Assembly (NCBI GenBank): GCA_963576565.1
Contig: OY755042.1
Span: 105,887,314-105,951,313, forward strand
Source of the DNA: Aspidapion aeneum
Taxonomy: Eukaryota; Arthropoda; Insecta; Coleoptera; Brentidae
DNA length: 64,000 nucleotides
Reading direction: 5' to 3'
The translations under genes were made by a program, and so were the position numbers. The notes under the pieces were generated by a model. The model saw only the letters and a program-made list of their open reading frames with translations, made no database searches and had not been told where the DNA came from. Shown in pieces: positions 10,261 to 21,436 of the stretch. Positions within the stretch are counted from its first letter, which is position 1. Every line of letters starts with the position of its first letter.

Positions 10261-10488
10261 AGAGACGCCGAAGTACTGGCTGCACACTTGGCCATTTGTT
10301 TGCTCCTTTTCTCAGCAGTGGCGTCATCGCCGTGCTGTCTGGTACCCATCTTCAAATCCAAAATGCAGGGGTGTACGAAATGCGAGGTTATGTTTTCGAG
10401 CATAAGGAAATATTGCTTATTGGAATTGTCGGTTTGCGAGATGCTTTTTATCACGTCTTTGGGATTTCCTGAGTGATGGACTTTCATT
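10252..10488 (-). CDS. IP6K: IP6K exon 4 (catalytic PxxxDxKxG motif)
   Basis: The most diagnostic exon, 237 nt, residues 138-215. It contains [12 protein letters not shown] followed by [17 protein letters not shown], the PxxxDxKxG signature of the inositol phosphate kinase superfamily (P177, D181, K183, G185 in this assembly), and then [19 protein letters not shown]6Ks phosphorylate InsP6 with ATP to make 5-PP-InsP5; the Asp and Lys of this motif contribute to binding the inositol phosphate. The acceptor is TTTCTAG at 10489 and the donor GTGAGTA at 10251. The AG left at the 3' end joins the first A of exon 5 to give Arg in LGVRLCGM, exactly as in the family. All motif residues are present, with no stop or frameshift. 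Confidence 0.98.
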
Positions 10489-10597
10489 CTAGAAATAAAA
10501 ATTATTAGGTTTTAAAATATGATTCTTTTTTACCAATTTTTAGAGGTTATTTTGACAGCTTGTATCCTCTTAACTTGTGATTTGAACAAAAAAAGGA

Positions 10598-10925
10598 ATC
10601 ATAACAAAAACATTTCATGTAAAAAAAGTCAAGTACGCGAAAATGGCATTCCGTAAAAAGAATTGAGATAAAATTAAAGCCAAGTTCTCCAATACAAATT
10701 ACTACTACTATTACAGCCAAACTTCTTTATGTTCAATTTAGCACTGTGTCTAAGAGTCATTTACAGCCGTAATAGCCAAGTTTAGAAAAATATTTCCAAA
10801 CTAGTAAGAACCTTTCATTTTGAAATTTGTATTGGAGAACTTGGCTTTACCTTTATCTCAATTCTTTTTACGGAATGCCATTTTCGCGTACTTGGCTTTT
10901 TTTACATGAAATGTTTTTGTTATGA
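10598..10925. mobile_element. Inverted-repeat element, about 330 bp
   Basis: Arms of about 100 bp (10598-10700 and 10820-10925), for instance GTACGCGAAAATGGCATTCC on the left and its reverse complement on the right. No coding capacity. In IP6K intron 3. Confidence 0.82.
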
Positions 10926-11035
10926 TTTCACTTCTTTTTTAAAGGAATTGGATAATACTTAATTTTTAAAGTAGTAAAATATGCGGAATATTGTTCAAAA
11001 CTTTTGCAATGCCTTGCCAAAATTTATGAGGTTTT

Positions 11036-11960
11036 TAATTTTTTTCCATGGTTTTATCGTAGTTTCTATCAGCCTTCCAAAGCTCAGCTCTCGAGCGTTT
11101 CTGAAAGTGCACAATGTTACTTTTACATAACTTTACATGTATAGGGGAGGGAAATAAATTAAAATTGTCGTGTTTTTAAATTTTGTCCTATAGTTTTATC
11201 ATAGTTCCTATCAGTCTTCCAATGCTCAGCTCTCTAGCGTTTCTGGATGTGGGTAATGTTACTTTTACATAACTTTACATTTATAGGGAAGAAGAGTAAA
11301 TTAAAATATTGAACTTTAAAATTTTTTTCCCATGGTTCTATCATGATTTCTATCAGCATTCCAATACTCAGCTCTCTAGCGTTTCTGGAAGTGGGCAATG
11401 TTAGTTTTATATAAATTTACATTTATAGGAGAGGGAAGTAAATTAAAATGTTGGTGTTTTTAAATTTTTTCATATAGTTTTATCATATTGTCTTTCAGTC
11501 TTAAAAAGTTCAGCTCTCTAGCGTTTCTGGAAGTGGGCAGTGTTACGTTTACATAACTTTACATTTATAAGGGAAGGAAGTAAATTAGAATTTTGGGGTG
11601 TTTTAATTTTTGCCATAACTTTATCATAGTTACTTTAGATCTTCCAAAGCTCAGCTCTCTAGCATGTCTGGAAGTAGGCAATGTGACTTTTACTTAACTT
11701 TACATTCATAGGGGAGGGAAGTAAATTAGAATTTTGGGGTGTTTTAATTTTTTCCTATAGTATTATCATAGTTCCTATCAGTCTGCCAAAGCTCAACTCT
11801 CTAGCATTTCTGGAAGTGGGCAATGCTACTTTTACATAATTTTAAATGTATAGGGGAGGGGAGTAAATTAAAATTTTGGGGTTTTTTGATTTTTTTCCAG
11901 GGGTTTGGTCATAATTTCTATCAGTCTGCCAAATTTCACCTTTGTAGCATGTCTGGAGGT
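11036..11960. repeat. 142-bp tandem array, seven units
   Basis: The word CAGCTCTC (or its variant) recurs at about 11085, 11227, 11369, 11511, 11652 and 11793, with a diverged unit at about 11938, a period of 141-142 bp. Units contain TAGCGTTTCTGGAAGTGGGC, ATGTTACTTTTACATAACTT and GGGGAGGGAAGTAAATTA. Just to the right is a GAGTGAGTGAGT microsatellite (11985-12010) with a conserved AT-rich flank, perhaps the edge of the element that carries the array. Confidence 0.85.
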
Positions 11961-12284
11961 ACAGTAGAATATTGATGATCTATACATGAGTGAGTGAGTC
12001 AGTGAGTGAGTGGCAATTTCGACGTTTTTTGAAATTTCGTAACTACTTTACTATTTTATGGAATTCCATGAAACTTGGAGATGTTATTAACTCCATGGAG
12101 ATCTACGACTGTGCAAAGTTTGAGATTCGTAGCTCATTCCGAAGTAGAGGTTTAGGTAGGTCAAATATCGGCTGAAATGTTTCAATTCAACATTTTCTTA
12201 TCATAATTAGATAAAAAGTCATTTGGCTTACTTAATTAAGTTTAAATATCCTATACTTGAAAACAGGGGACTTTTGATACGTAC

Positions 12285-12408
12285 TTGTATACTTCATCCC
12301 TTTTGCGTTTCCTGTCAATTTTTTGTCCATTTTTGCCGTTGTCCTCTCTGAAATTTGGGCTGTATCTTTTGTCCATTTTTCCATTGCATATTGTAGCCTG
12401 CATTACGC
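12285..12408 (-). CDS. IP6K: IP6K exon 3 (lysine-rich linker)
   Basis: Third coding exon as I assemble it, 124 nt. The acceptor TTTTCAG ends at 12409; the first two bases GC complete the Gly codon left open by exon 2, giving YKGVMQ, as expected after the P-x-Y-x-G turn. It then encodes a charged linker with RYSPNFRED and KIDRKRKRDEVY. The chosen donor is GTACGT at 12284, which leaves phase 2 and agrees with the entry phase of exon 4. Linker regions in this family are poorly conserved, so the call rests on phase and splice sites. Other IP6Ks have a conserved N-P-W...R-C-H segment between this linker and exon 4. I could not find it, so an additional small exon with phase-neutral length may exist between 10489 and 12284. 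Confidence 0.68.
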
Positions 12409-13580
12409 CTGAAAAGTGACCAAAATATCATAGAAACATTCTGAAAGATTGACCAAACAAAACTTAAAATATCTTAAAGCGTATATATTTTCAAAAGGAG
12501 ATTGAATTGTTTTAAAAATTTATGGATTACCTCCCTTATCCAATAACAAACATTTTATTTTAACTCGAATAAAAAGACTAAATACTGGTATAAATCCGAC
12601 AACAGAATACTTTTTAAAAACACGAAAATCTGAAAACCCCAAAGCTAGGGAATTTAAAACTGTAAAATAAAATAAAAAATATCGTTACAGGAGGTATACC
12701 AATATTTAAAAAAAAATTATATTATTTTGTAGAAATATTTTCCGCAAACTATGTAAAAAAAATTCTTATATCTAATTCCTAAGTTTGTTATTTATAGATT
12801 GTTAAATAAAAACAAAAAAAACATATGAAATGTTCTTAATTATATGAGATGATTAAAGCAAAATCTAAGTTATGGCGCTTTTTGAAGTAATTTTAAGGAT
12901 TATGACATTTCTAATTAAAATTGGTAATTCTTGCAAAGAAAGTAGGCATTTGCAAATACAGGGTGTTAAAAAAGCAGATATAACTCGTATCTAAATTCTG
13001 TCTATTTCAAGATCAAAAATAATTTTTTTAGCTTTTTTTATCTTGAATAGAAAAAATGACTGTGGGTCGTATATTCGGTTTTTAAAATTAAATTATGGTT
13101 TATCCAGAGTTATACTGCAATGACCTTTAGCTAAAAGACTGCTCGCAGCAAATCATTTTTCAAAATACATTATTTGACAAAAATTAGTAGTCTAGTTAAA
13201 AGGTCCAGCTAAAATCTGGATAAACAATAAAAAAACTAAATAATATAACTTGCACCACCCTTCAATAACTTCGAGGTATGTAAATACAGTCCATACAAAC
13301 CCATAATGAGATAAGGACTGCCGAGAATGACATTTCTCAATCCATCATGGCGGTAGGCAGCCATCTTGGTTGTCTGTATGCCAGTGTGTCGTTTCGGACG
13401 GGACACGATAGGCGCACCTCAATAAAAGAATGAAAACGGTTTTTTTTTCGAAATAGTGACGATTTAAAAGTTCAAGCATTCGATCTACAAGCTCACTAAA
13501 AAACAAAATGACACATTCCTTTTTTTTTGGTATTGCTAAAAATTATTTTTAAAAAATGTGAACAGTTGAAATTTAGGGCT
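12409..13580. other. Intron 2 sequence without recognisable feature
   Basis: AT-rich non-coding DNA. A CAGGGTGTTAAAAAAGC end at 12959 resembles the tip of the TA-flanked foldback element at 19.75 kb, but no matching partner was found. No open frame worth reporting. Confidence 0.5.
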
Positions 13581-14524
13581 GGTTTACCCAGCAACGTAAT
13601 GCACAAGGGACACGGACGTCTTAAATATATCTGTACTGCTAAAGCGTATTAAAATCATTAATGGAAAATTACTGGTACATGCGTTCCGCCATATTGGATT
13701 CAATTGAACCCAAACGTATCGCGTGGATTAAAAAACAAACGCTTTCAATAAAATTTGAAATTTCAAATGACGCTAACAATTTGTCCATGCGGTAATTTGA
13801 TGTTGTTAAAATTGTGGTTAATTTTTATTTTTATTTAAATTTAAGAAAGTTTTTTGGATTTTGGAACCTTTGGAAGACAAAAATATTATCTTGAGTTGAT
13901 GTAGCTGCTTACTTGGCTTGTTTTTAAACAAATTAAAAGGTATTTATCCTAAGGTAACTGATAATGGCCGTTTTTAAGCTTGGAAAAGAGAGAGAACCAA
14001 TTTTAAGTACCCTAAATTTATCCAAGCCATACGTTTGGGTTAACTTGAGATCCAACATGCCGGTACGCTTGTAGTAGTTATATTTAGAGGCCCTTTCCCA
14101 GTACAGATATATTTAAGACGTACGTGAGAAGGGACAAACCTTAAAACAAATGCTTGATTTTGGGATCTCTGCCTTTTGTTTCGCCTACTTAGTACACGGA
14201 TTAGAACATAAACACATTGTTACTGTTTGAGTTTGACATTTCCGTTCTCTGGTTTAGAAATGGCAAGTTCTTTTCAACCACCGTTTTTGTTTATTTGTTT
14301 TTTAAGTGTTTTGTCAGTTTTTTTATTTAAATTTGGGATAAAATCTAATTGTTAAAAACTGTTAATTAATTAAAGAGTTTCAAAATGTTCCATTTTCCAA
14401 AAAAATTGGAAATGTCCGAAATTTTATTTATTTTTCAACATAAGCAAGATAAAAATAACACCAACTGACCTCGCTATTTTGACAAGGCCCCAACAAAATC
14501 AAAGTAAGTTTGGTTGGGTTGTCC

Positions 14525-14580
14525 TAGAGTCCCTGTATGTTGACATATTTGGATAAATATGTCAACATGCAGGGACTCTA
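14525..14580. mobile_element. 56-bp palindromic mini-element, 8-bp target duplication
   Basis: TAGAGTCCCTGTATGTTGAC... mirrored almost perfectly around a 4-bp centre (one mismatch), flanked by exact GGTTGTCC at 14517-14524 and 14581-14588. The TAGAG start and 8-bp duplication fit the hAT superfamily. The element is too short for anything but two inverted ends. Further copies are at 32.1, 32.8, 41.76 and 47.5 kb. Confidence 0.88.
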
Positions 14581-14592
14581 GGTTGTCCAACG

Positions 14593-14895
14593 AAAATTGT
14601 AGACATAATTCATGTACAATGTACTATACCTAAGTCTAACCATTTTTGAAATATTAACAGTTTAAAAACGACAATTCGAAAATTCTGGTTAACCGGAAGT
14701 GTTCGTGTTTGGTGTCAATCGATAGATAATTAAAAATAAAGATAAGGACATGTAAGCCGTTTTTCCATAGTTCTAACCGTTTTCGAAATATTCCGCCTTG
14801 AAATTAGAAATTGTCATTTTTGAACTGTCAATATTTCAAAAACAGTTAGACTTAAGTATAGAACATGTACATGAATTATGTCTAGAATTTTCTGA
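14593..14895. mobile_element. Inverted-repeat element, about 300 bp
   Basis: Arms 14593-14686 and 14809-14895 (GACATAATTCATGTACA... paired with TGTACATGAATTATGTC) flank about 120 bp. Non-coding. Confidence 0.7.
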
Positions 14896-15407
14896 AGATT
14901 CCAAAAAATAAATAATGTACAGGGGGATTCATTTAAAATAAGAAAGTCACTGTCATATGACACACCCTATCTAATTTTTTTTAAATCCGCTTTTTGGTTG
15001 TGAAATTCAATTTCTAAAATCTCTGACCTAGTATAGCAAAATGAAGAAACAAAATCAAGCACTAATTCTGTCCATTGTGCATTACGTTCCTATGTAAATC
15101 AGGCGTTAGTTTTTAAATTTATTCGCCTAATTCGAAAATAAATCAAATTTTGATTTCAAAATATGTCATAATGTTGTGGAAAAAGTACATTTACACTAAT
15201 CAGCTCACAATTTATTCCAAAAAATTATACTTACCTATTTTGGCCCTACTATTTACAAAATCTCATTTACTTACTTTTTCAAAAACTGAATTAAAACAGA
15301 CACAGACACACATTTTAAAAATAAAGTAATAATATTTTTTATATTGTTTTTTGGGAAAAAAGACTACTTACATTCAAAGTGTAAGTTCCTAGAAAAAATA
15401 GTAAGAC

Positions 15408-16147
15408 CAGTACAAAAAAAATTATAACAGCATGAAAATAGATCGCGGCCAACAGTCAAAATAAATGAGACTCGATCCGAGTTATAAGGGTGAATGAGGT
15501 AAAATTTTTGGGGGTGGATGATGGTTTTTTACGGTTCACAGCGAAACTAGACGTCCTATCGAAAAAAGTTAAACACAATAGTTATAGTTAGTAAAAAAGT
15601 CTATAAATAACTTTTGTGAAAAAAGCATTTTTTACATGTAACATAAAATTTTTCGAGAAAAATTGAGAAAGCTGGTTTTTTCCTTTTTTATCATACATAT
15701 TATTTTGTTTTTCATAAGGTTTAGTAAAAATGAGGGCTTTTTTAGGTTTAAAATTAAAATAAAATGTAAAAAAACAAATTTAAATAAAAAAAATTACAAT
15801 GTGATAAAGATATAAAAAGAAAGTTTTCTTGACACTTCATAAAAAAGAAAAAAAATGTAGAAGTTAAAAATTAAAAAAACTGATTTTTATCGGAAAATTT
15901 TGGGTTAAGTACAGAAATAGCAAAATAAAAAAGCTACAGCCATATCTTTTTATTACCTACAACTTTTGTATTAAACTTTTTTCGATTTGACGTCCAGTTT
16001 TGCGAAAAACACCATTATCCAACAACTTTTCTCCCTAAGAACTCGGATCGAGTCTACTTTATTTTGCCTCTTGGCTGCGATATATTTCCTTAATTTTCAA
16101 TAGTTTTATGCTATTGTTTATTTGCATCCTTTTTTGCACTGGTCTAC
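15408..16147. mobile_element. Foldback element, about 740 bp
   Basis: Arms of about 200 bp from GACCAGTACAAAAAA (15408) mirrored by TTTTTTGCACTGGTC (16147), with GACTCGATCCGAGTT and CGAAAAAAGTT conserved in both arms. The AT-rich middle has no open frame. Confidence 0.78.
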
Positions 16148-17173
16148 AGGGATTCAAATGGTATTTTATCGTCGAACCACCAGTTGATACAAGGTTGCCT
16201 TTGAATGAGGACAAAACTAGTGGTTCCATTGGATTCTAAAACCATATAGACTCTATTTTTATCCAATCGTAATAATTTTTGATGACACAATGGTCAAGAT
16301 AAATTTAGTAATAAAAAAATTATAATTTTTCATTTATCAGTTAATATTTTACTGTCAAATGATTCAAAAAAATATTATTGCCAACAATAAGAAAAAAACC
16401 ATTAAATTTTATTGGCAATACATCAATTAAGCAAATATTTTTTTTTACAAGTCGCAATATTTTTGTGACCCAAACCAAAACTGTGCTATTTTTTGCATCT
16501 GATATATATTTTTAGCCTTTCTCAATGATATTTTTAGCTAGATTTTTCAAAAACAATGGTATTTTTGAAATTAAAAAAAGTGCGTTCAAATACATTCACT
16601 CAGCTCATTCATTCATATAACACTTCCGAAAAAACATTGGAAAATACTTGGACTTGTATGTATTTTTAGCATAAAACATTTTATTCCAATACAATACTGT
16701 AAAAACTTAGTTAATATACAATTTATAGTGCTGTCTATCATATATGGAAGCTCTATCCATTAATTAATTTATTTGAATTTTATAACTTTTAAGGTAACTT
16801 TATTTAGTGCTTTATTTGCTCTAGATTGGATGTCCACATGATAATAGATAGCACTGCACAGGATGTTTTATTAATCTTCATAAGTGATATCTTTTTCCAA
16901 CTTTTTAATTATTGAGCTTTAATAATCGTTTTTTATATTTCCAATCATAAAAAAGTTGAAAAAGACTCTTAATCTCAAAAATCACCCTGTACAATATCAT
17001 CCCTTGATCTCTTTATCAATAAAAACACTAATTATGTTATAAAATGGAAAAAATATGCGTTATAAAATTTACAAAATCTAATCTTGGGTCAGTAACCCTA
17101 AAAAAATTCTAACATAACGGAATCGCAATTTAAAAAATTCGCACGCTTTTAATTTCGAACTTTGCAGTGACTT

Positions 17174-17760
17174 TATGTACAGAGTGATTCAAATTTGGCA
17201 GTTTTAAGTGGGAAACGGTACTTCTAAGGGAGATCGAGGAAAACTAACCCCCCTTTGCGCCGCATTTTAATATAGCAAGCCGTTTTTGCAGTACAGTGGC
17301 TTTTTGAAAAGTCCGCATTTTGGGTTGGGGGCCTATACCTTTTTTATTATTCAACATTTCTGGCTTATTTATAGGGATTTTACAAAACGTTATTTCTCGG
17401 AAACTATTCTGTGACCGATAAAATTTAGTTGCCTGTTTCCACCAATGCATGCCCACCCCGATTCAAAAAACGCATCACGTGATGGCTCATGGATTTGCAC
17501 CGGTTTTAAATGCAGTGTCACCTGATGCGTTTTTTGAATCGGGGTGGGCATGCATTGGTGGAAACAGGGTATAAAAAGAAATTTTAAAAATAAAAAAATT
17601 ATAGGTCCCAACTCAAAATGCACACTTTTTAGAAAATACGGTTTTTACCAAAAATCTTATCTTAACATTTAAGTCTTACAATGAGGGGTTAGTTTTCCTC
17701 TATCTCCCCTAGAAGTACCCAATCCCACTTAAAAATGTCCAATTTAAATCACCATGTACA
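17174..17760. mobile_element. Foldback element with a nested palindrome
   Basis: Outer arms (17174-17255 and 17680-17760) run from TGTACA and share AAACTAACCCC and TTTTTAAGTGGGA-type words. Inside, 17430-17480 and 17518-17568 are near-perfect inverted repeats beginning CCTGTTTCCACCAATGCATG around a 37-bp loop, probably a separate 139-bp MITE inserted in the first element. Confidence 0.78.
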
Positions 17761-17846
17761 TTTGAATATTGAATATACAATATTCTTTGTATTTTTGTTA
17801 ATTTTATACATTACTAAAATTAATATAACTTAACGGAATATATATC

Positions 17847-17938
17847 CTGCGAAAATTTGCAAATTACAATACTTTGTAAAACAAAATAAAATTTATTTAG
17901 CATGAAATAATTTTCAGTATTTTACAAATTTTCGCAGG
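17847..17938. mobile_element. 92-bp inverted-repeat element
   Basis: CCTGCGAAAATTTGCAAATT at the left end is mirrored by AATTTTCGCAGG-type sequence at the right. No coding. Confidence 0.6.
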
Positions 17939-18466
17939 TGTTTAATTTAAGTGGTTCAGTCTATAAAATATCACAGATCTAATTTTTTTGCTGTCTAACA
18001 GTAAGTTAAGAGTTAATTTTTTTGAAAAATGCGTAAGTTTATATAGCGAAACGTATAGCATATGATTTTTCTTATCAGAGATTAAAATAACTTTTATTTG
18101 ACAATATATCGGGAGTTTCACGAACATCGAAACAGAGCCCTTTTGGGTATTTAAGTGCAAATTTAAAGAAACGCTAAGGCACGTCGATTTTGTTTGCGAG
18201 AGGCACACTTTTTGGCTATCTTGAAATTTTTGTAGCATGAACCCCCTTCGAGATGTATACTTTAGACCTATATTATGAATAGGAAAAAGTGAGTCTAGTG
18301 ATACCTTGTTTTGAAACTATCTTGAATACCTTTACATCCGTGTAAAATTTTTTAAAATCCATCGATTAGTTTTTGAGATATTCACTTTCAAATTTTTAAA
18401 TTTAACATGGAATGATAAAATAAAAATTAAATGCGAAAAATATAAAATTCTAATTAAATTTTTATT

Positions 18467-18987
18467 AGGGACATTTTGGGTCAGTTAAAATAACAGAAAA
18501 TTTGGCAGCTGTTACCGTTATTTTTCTTAATTAACGGTAACATTCAGGGCAAAAAAAAAGAGATTTTGGATCACATAAAAATAACATAACAGAAATCAGG
18601 TGTCCTCAACTTGTTTGTTTATGTTTTTTTAGGAATTTCCTAAATTTTTAATTTGGTGTTCTGTGATTTTCATTAAAAAATGGATGAAAACATTAGGGCA
18701 GTATTAAATAGAAATGAACCAGTGAATCATGATTTAATAAGAATCAGACCAACCAGAGCTCAAAAAAACGCGGACGCGCACAGTCAAACCATAGCAAAAA
18801 AAATGGTTGGTTAGAAATATAGCAATAACGGTGCAATAACGGCGCAATAACATTAAAGGTCGTCCATCGTAAGTACCGGGCACCGTTACCGTACATAACA
18901 AAAAAGGAGCGAGAAGATGCTAATGCGCAGACTCAGTAATAACAATAACGGTAACAAAGCGTAAAATACGTGACCCAAAATGTCCCT
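18467..18987. mobile_element. 521-bp DNA element, 17-bp TIRs, 3-bp target duplication
   Basis: Ends AGGGACATTTTGGGTCA and TGACCCAAAATGTCCCT, exact reverse complements, flanked by ATT. Copy 2 of the host hairpin shows the uninterrupted AATTTTTATTTTATCAG. The interior has repeated AACGGT/ACCGTTA words and a 44-codon frame at 18680-18814 (MDENIRAVLNRNEPVNH...) that could be the start of a lost transposase but resembles nothing I know. The 3-bp duplication suggests a PIF/Harbinger-like mechanism. Confidence 0.85.
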
Positions 18988-19276
18988 ATTTTATCAGTCC
19001 ATGTTAAATTTAAAAGTTTATCTCAAAAACTAATGGATAGATTTTTAAAATTTTTACACGGTTGTAAGGACATTCAAAGGGCCTTCAAAACAAGTTATCA
19101 CTAGACCCACTTTCCCTATTCAAAATATAGGGGTAAAGAAAACCCTTCGAAGGAGGTTCATGCTACACAAATTTCAAGAATGAGCCAAAAAGTGTCCCCC
19201 TCGCAAACAAAATCGACGTGTCCGAACGTTTCTACAAATTCGCACTCTAAATACCGAAAAAGGTCTCTGTTTCGAC

Positions 19277-19540
19277 CAGCGGCGTAGCGTGCCTGTAGGG
19301 GCGGGGAGGGGGTGGTCAACAGCTTTAAAAGGCGCCCATCAATCGTGCGACCACAAAAAAAAGGCCATCATCATGTCTTGTCTTTAGTTTTCTTTGCCGC
19401 CCTCTCAATATTTGCCGCCCTCTCAATATTTGCCCCAGCCGGCCCTGCTACTTAATAATAAAGAGGCGCTTCGGGCACCCATGGGGCGCCAGTAACCTCG
19501 GGGCGGGGGGCGACAACAAACCCCCCACGCTACGCCACTG
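19277..19540. mobile_element. hAT-like MITE (CAGCGGCGTAGCGTG ends), copy 1
   Basis: Ends CAGCGGCGTAGCGTG and CACGCTACGCCACTG, GC-rich, 264 bp. Flanked by GTTTCGAC (19269-19276) and GTTTCGAT (19541-19548). The empty site CTGTTTCGATGTTCG exists in copy 2 of the host hairpin near 33372. An 8-bp duplication and CAG tip fit hAT. Confidence 0.9.
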
Positions 19541-19750
19541 GTTTCGATGTGTATTTAAATAAAATTGTATTTAAACCGTGTATTTAAATAAAGAATACTC
19601 TCTTAAGTTTTTGTACTTTAAGTACTATTAAGAAATATTCTGTGTAAACTGGTGAAATCTGCTTTAATAATAATTATTGTAGTTTTGATAAGAGAGTTAA
19701 ATTAATTGAATTTGATTGAATGCGTATAATTTAAGCAGCCTGAAATTCTA

Positions 19751-20588
19751 CAGGGTGTTAATAAAGTACGTCGGCAATTTTCAGAGGATGATTTTTTTTA
19801 GTAATTTTAAGAAAAAACTTCAAATAAACATGGTTCCGTAAATGCTTAGTTTTCGAGATACAAGGTGTCAAACTCTCAATTTTGTGTTCATTTCTTCTTC
19901 TGCAGTTTTTGAGATGTTTGGCTCAAATTTGGAACCTACAGGGTGATATTTTTCAGAGGTTATGCCCTCTTTTTTTCCCTAGAACTTTTTTGCAGTAAGC
20001 CAATGGCAGATTTAAAAATATAAAATTGATTCTTTGTTTTATTCAGAAACTTTTTGATCTCCTGCAATTTTTTGTATCTCTAACTGTTTTCGAGAAAAAA
20101 AATAAAAAAAGGAAAATTTGTACCCTGCAAAATGACATTAAATAATAGCAATCGAAGATACAAATTATCTTTTTTTGTCTTGTCTTTTTTCTCAAAAACG
20201 AATGGATATACAAAAAATTGCAAGAGATCAAAAAGTTTATGAATAAAACAAGGAATTCAATTAAATTTTTTGAATCTGCGAGTGACATACTGCAAAAAAG
20301 TTCTGGGGGAAAAAAGGGGGCTTGACCCCGGAAAAAATATCACCCTGTAGTTGTTTCCTAATATTGGCATGCATGCTTAATAATGTATACCTTGTAGTTA
20401 AATACACGTTCCAAATTTCAGCTCAACATTTCAAAAACTGCACGAGTTATCAAGAAAAAAACAAATAAAAAATTAAAACTTACCTGTATCTTGAAAACTA
20501 AGCATTTGTCGACCTATGTTTACGCAAAGTTTTTTGTTAAAATCACTCAATCCTCTGAAGTTTGACGACATACTTTACTAACACCCTG
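19751..20588. mobile_element. 838-bp full-length hairpin element with TA flanks
   Basis: CAGGGTGTTAATAAAGTACG at the left tip and its imperfect reverse complement at 20588, TA on each side. The two halves are inverted copies nearly throughout (arms of about 360 bp, including a second pair of GGGTGATATTTTTC words), with a loop around 20113-20180. Tc1/mariner-type target; no transposase. Confidence 0.85.
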
Positions 20589-20919
20589 TATAATAAACAG
20601 AAAATATCTTCCAACTCTCCCCCGACCCCCCTTATCCCAAAACTTTGAATTTCACCCTGTACTTTGTATATTTTATCATTAAAAAAAATATTAGTTACGT
20701 AAAAGTGCAACCTCGATAACTAAAAATTATGTCAAAAAATTTTAAAAAATTAGGTAAGGGTGCTTCACGGAATTTGAAATGCAGATAAAACTGGATTTAG
20801 TTACGTTTAATCTCTGATAAAATAATTATCGGCACAAAAATAAACAAAATGAATCACTAAAAAAATGACAGTCTCTATTGTAAAATTCATCCTCAGTCAC
20901 TAAAAGTTACTCAGCTTAC

Positions 20920-21049
20920 CTTTATATTTCGGAACAAATGTTTTTATTTCTTGGTCTTGAATATTTTGGTAAAAATCGAGTTCCCTAAAGTTGAGCGGCT
21001 TACAGATTGTACTCGGATTCAGGACCATCAGCCTCGTGTGACCTCCAAC
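20920..21049 (-). CDS. IP6K: IP6K exon 2 (N-terminal lobe)
   Basis: Second coding exon, 130 nt, residues 53-95 plus the first base of codon 96. It encodes VGGHTRLMVL, then ICKPLNFRELDFY and FVPKYKG, which is the N-lobe pattern of inositol phosphate kinases (a beta strand after VGGH, the conserved K-P-L, the R-E...FY helix and the P-x-Y-x-G turn). The acceptor is TTTTTAG at 21050 and the donor GTAAGC at 20919. It enters in phase 0 and leaves in phase 1. The preceding intron (3.3 kb) holds a minisatellite-armed element and several MITEs. The following 8.5-kb intron is almost entirely foldback elements. Confidence 0.93.
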
Positions 21050-21436
21050 CTAAAAACATCAAACTATTCATTAATCCAAGATAAAATTTTATGTTAGTTA
21101 ATATAATAACTATAAATAAGATTAAAACATGACGCATGACGTTGGCTTTGAATTTTGCAACTTCAAGAAAATCTAACTTAATTTTTTGTGATGATGGTCT
21201 GTAAAATTTTGAAAACTGTTATCTAAAATGTTGCTATTTTTATTTTTAATTGTAATAAAAAAAGAATAATATTGTTTCCTACAATACCGTATAAAGTGTA
21301 AGAAATATACGGGCACTAAAATTATATGAAAATCTGATCATGCTACAACAATTAAAAAAAACCATTTGAAAACTCATAAAATTTGATAGCCCTTTTTGTT
21401 ACTTGTTAAAATTATTGGGTTCGTGACGGATCTGAT

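Larger units (their letters stand above)
13580..15105. mobile_element. Degenerate TIR element, about 1.5 kb, with nested insertions
   Basis: The sequence GGTTTACCCAGCAACGTAAT at 13585 and its imperfect reverse complement at 15070-15105 look like terminal inverted repeats. A further inverted segment pairs 13605-13740 with 14000-14130 (GTCTTAAATATATCTGTACT). A palindromic mini-element (14525-14580) and another foldback (14593-14895) lie inside. No transposase. Boundaries approximate. Confidence 0.5.
18125..19550. mobile_element. Large foldback family, copy 1, with two nested elements
   Basis: Arms 18125-18463 and 18991-19276 are inverted copies (words such as ACAAAATCGACGTG, CCTTGTTTTGAA, TTTAACATGG). 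Removing the nested elements at 18467-18987 and 19277-19540 restores a simple hairpin identical in layout to copy 2 at 32038-33365, which serves as an empty site for both insertions. Lies in IP6K intron 2. Confidence 0.85.

Noticed and set aside
10225..10476. Plus-strand 83-codon frame
   Set aside because: Shadow of IP6K exon 4 on the opposite strand.
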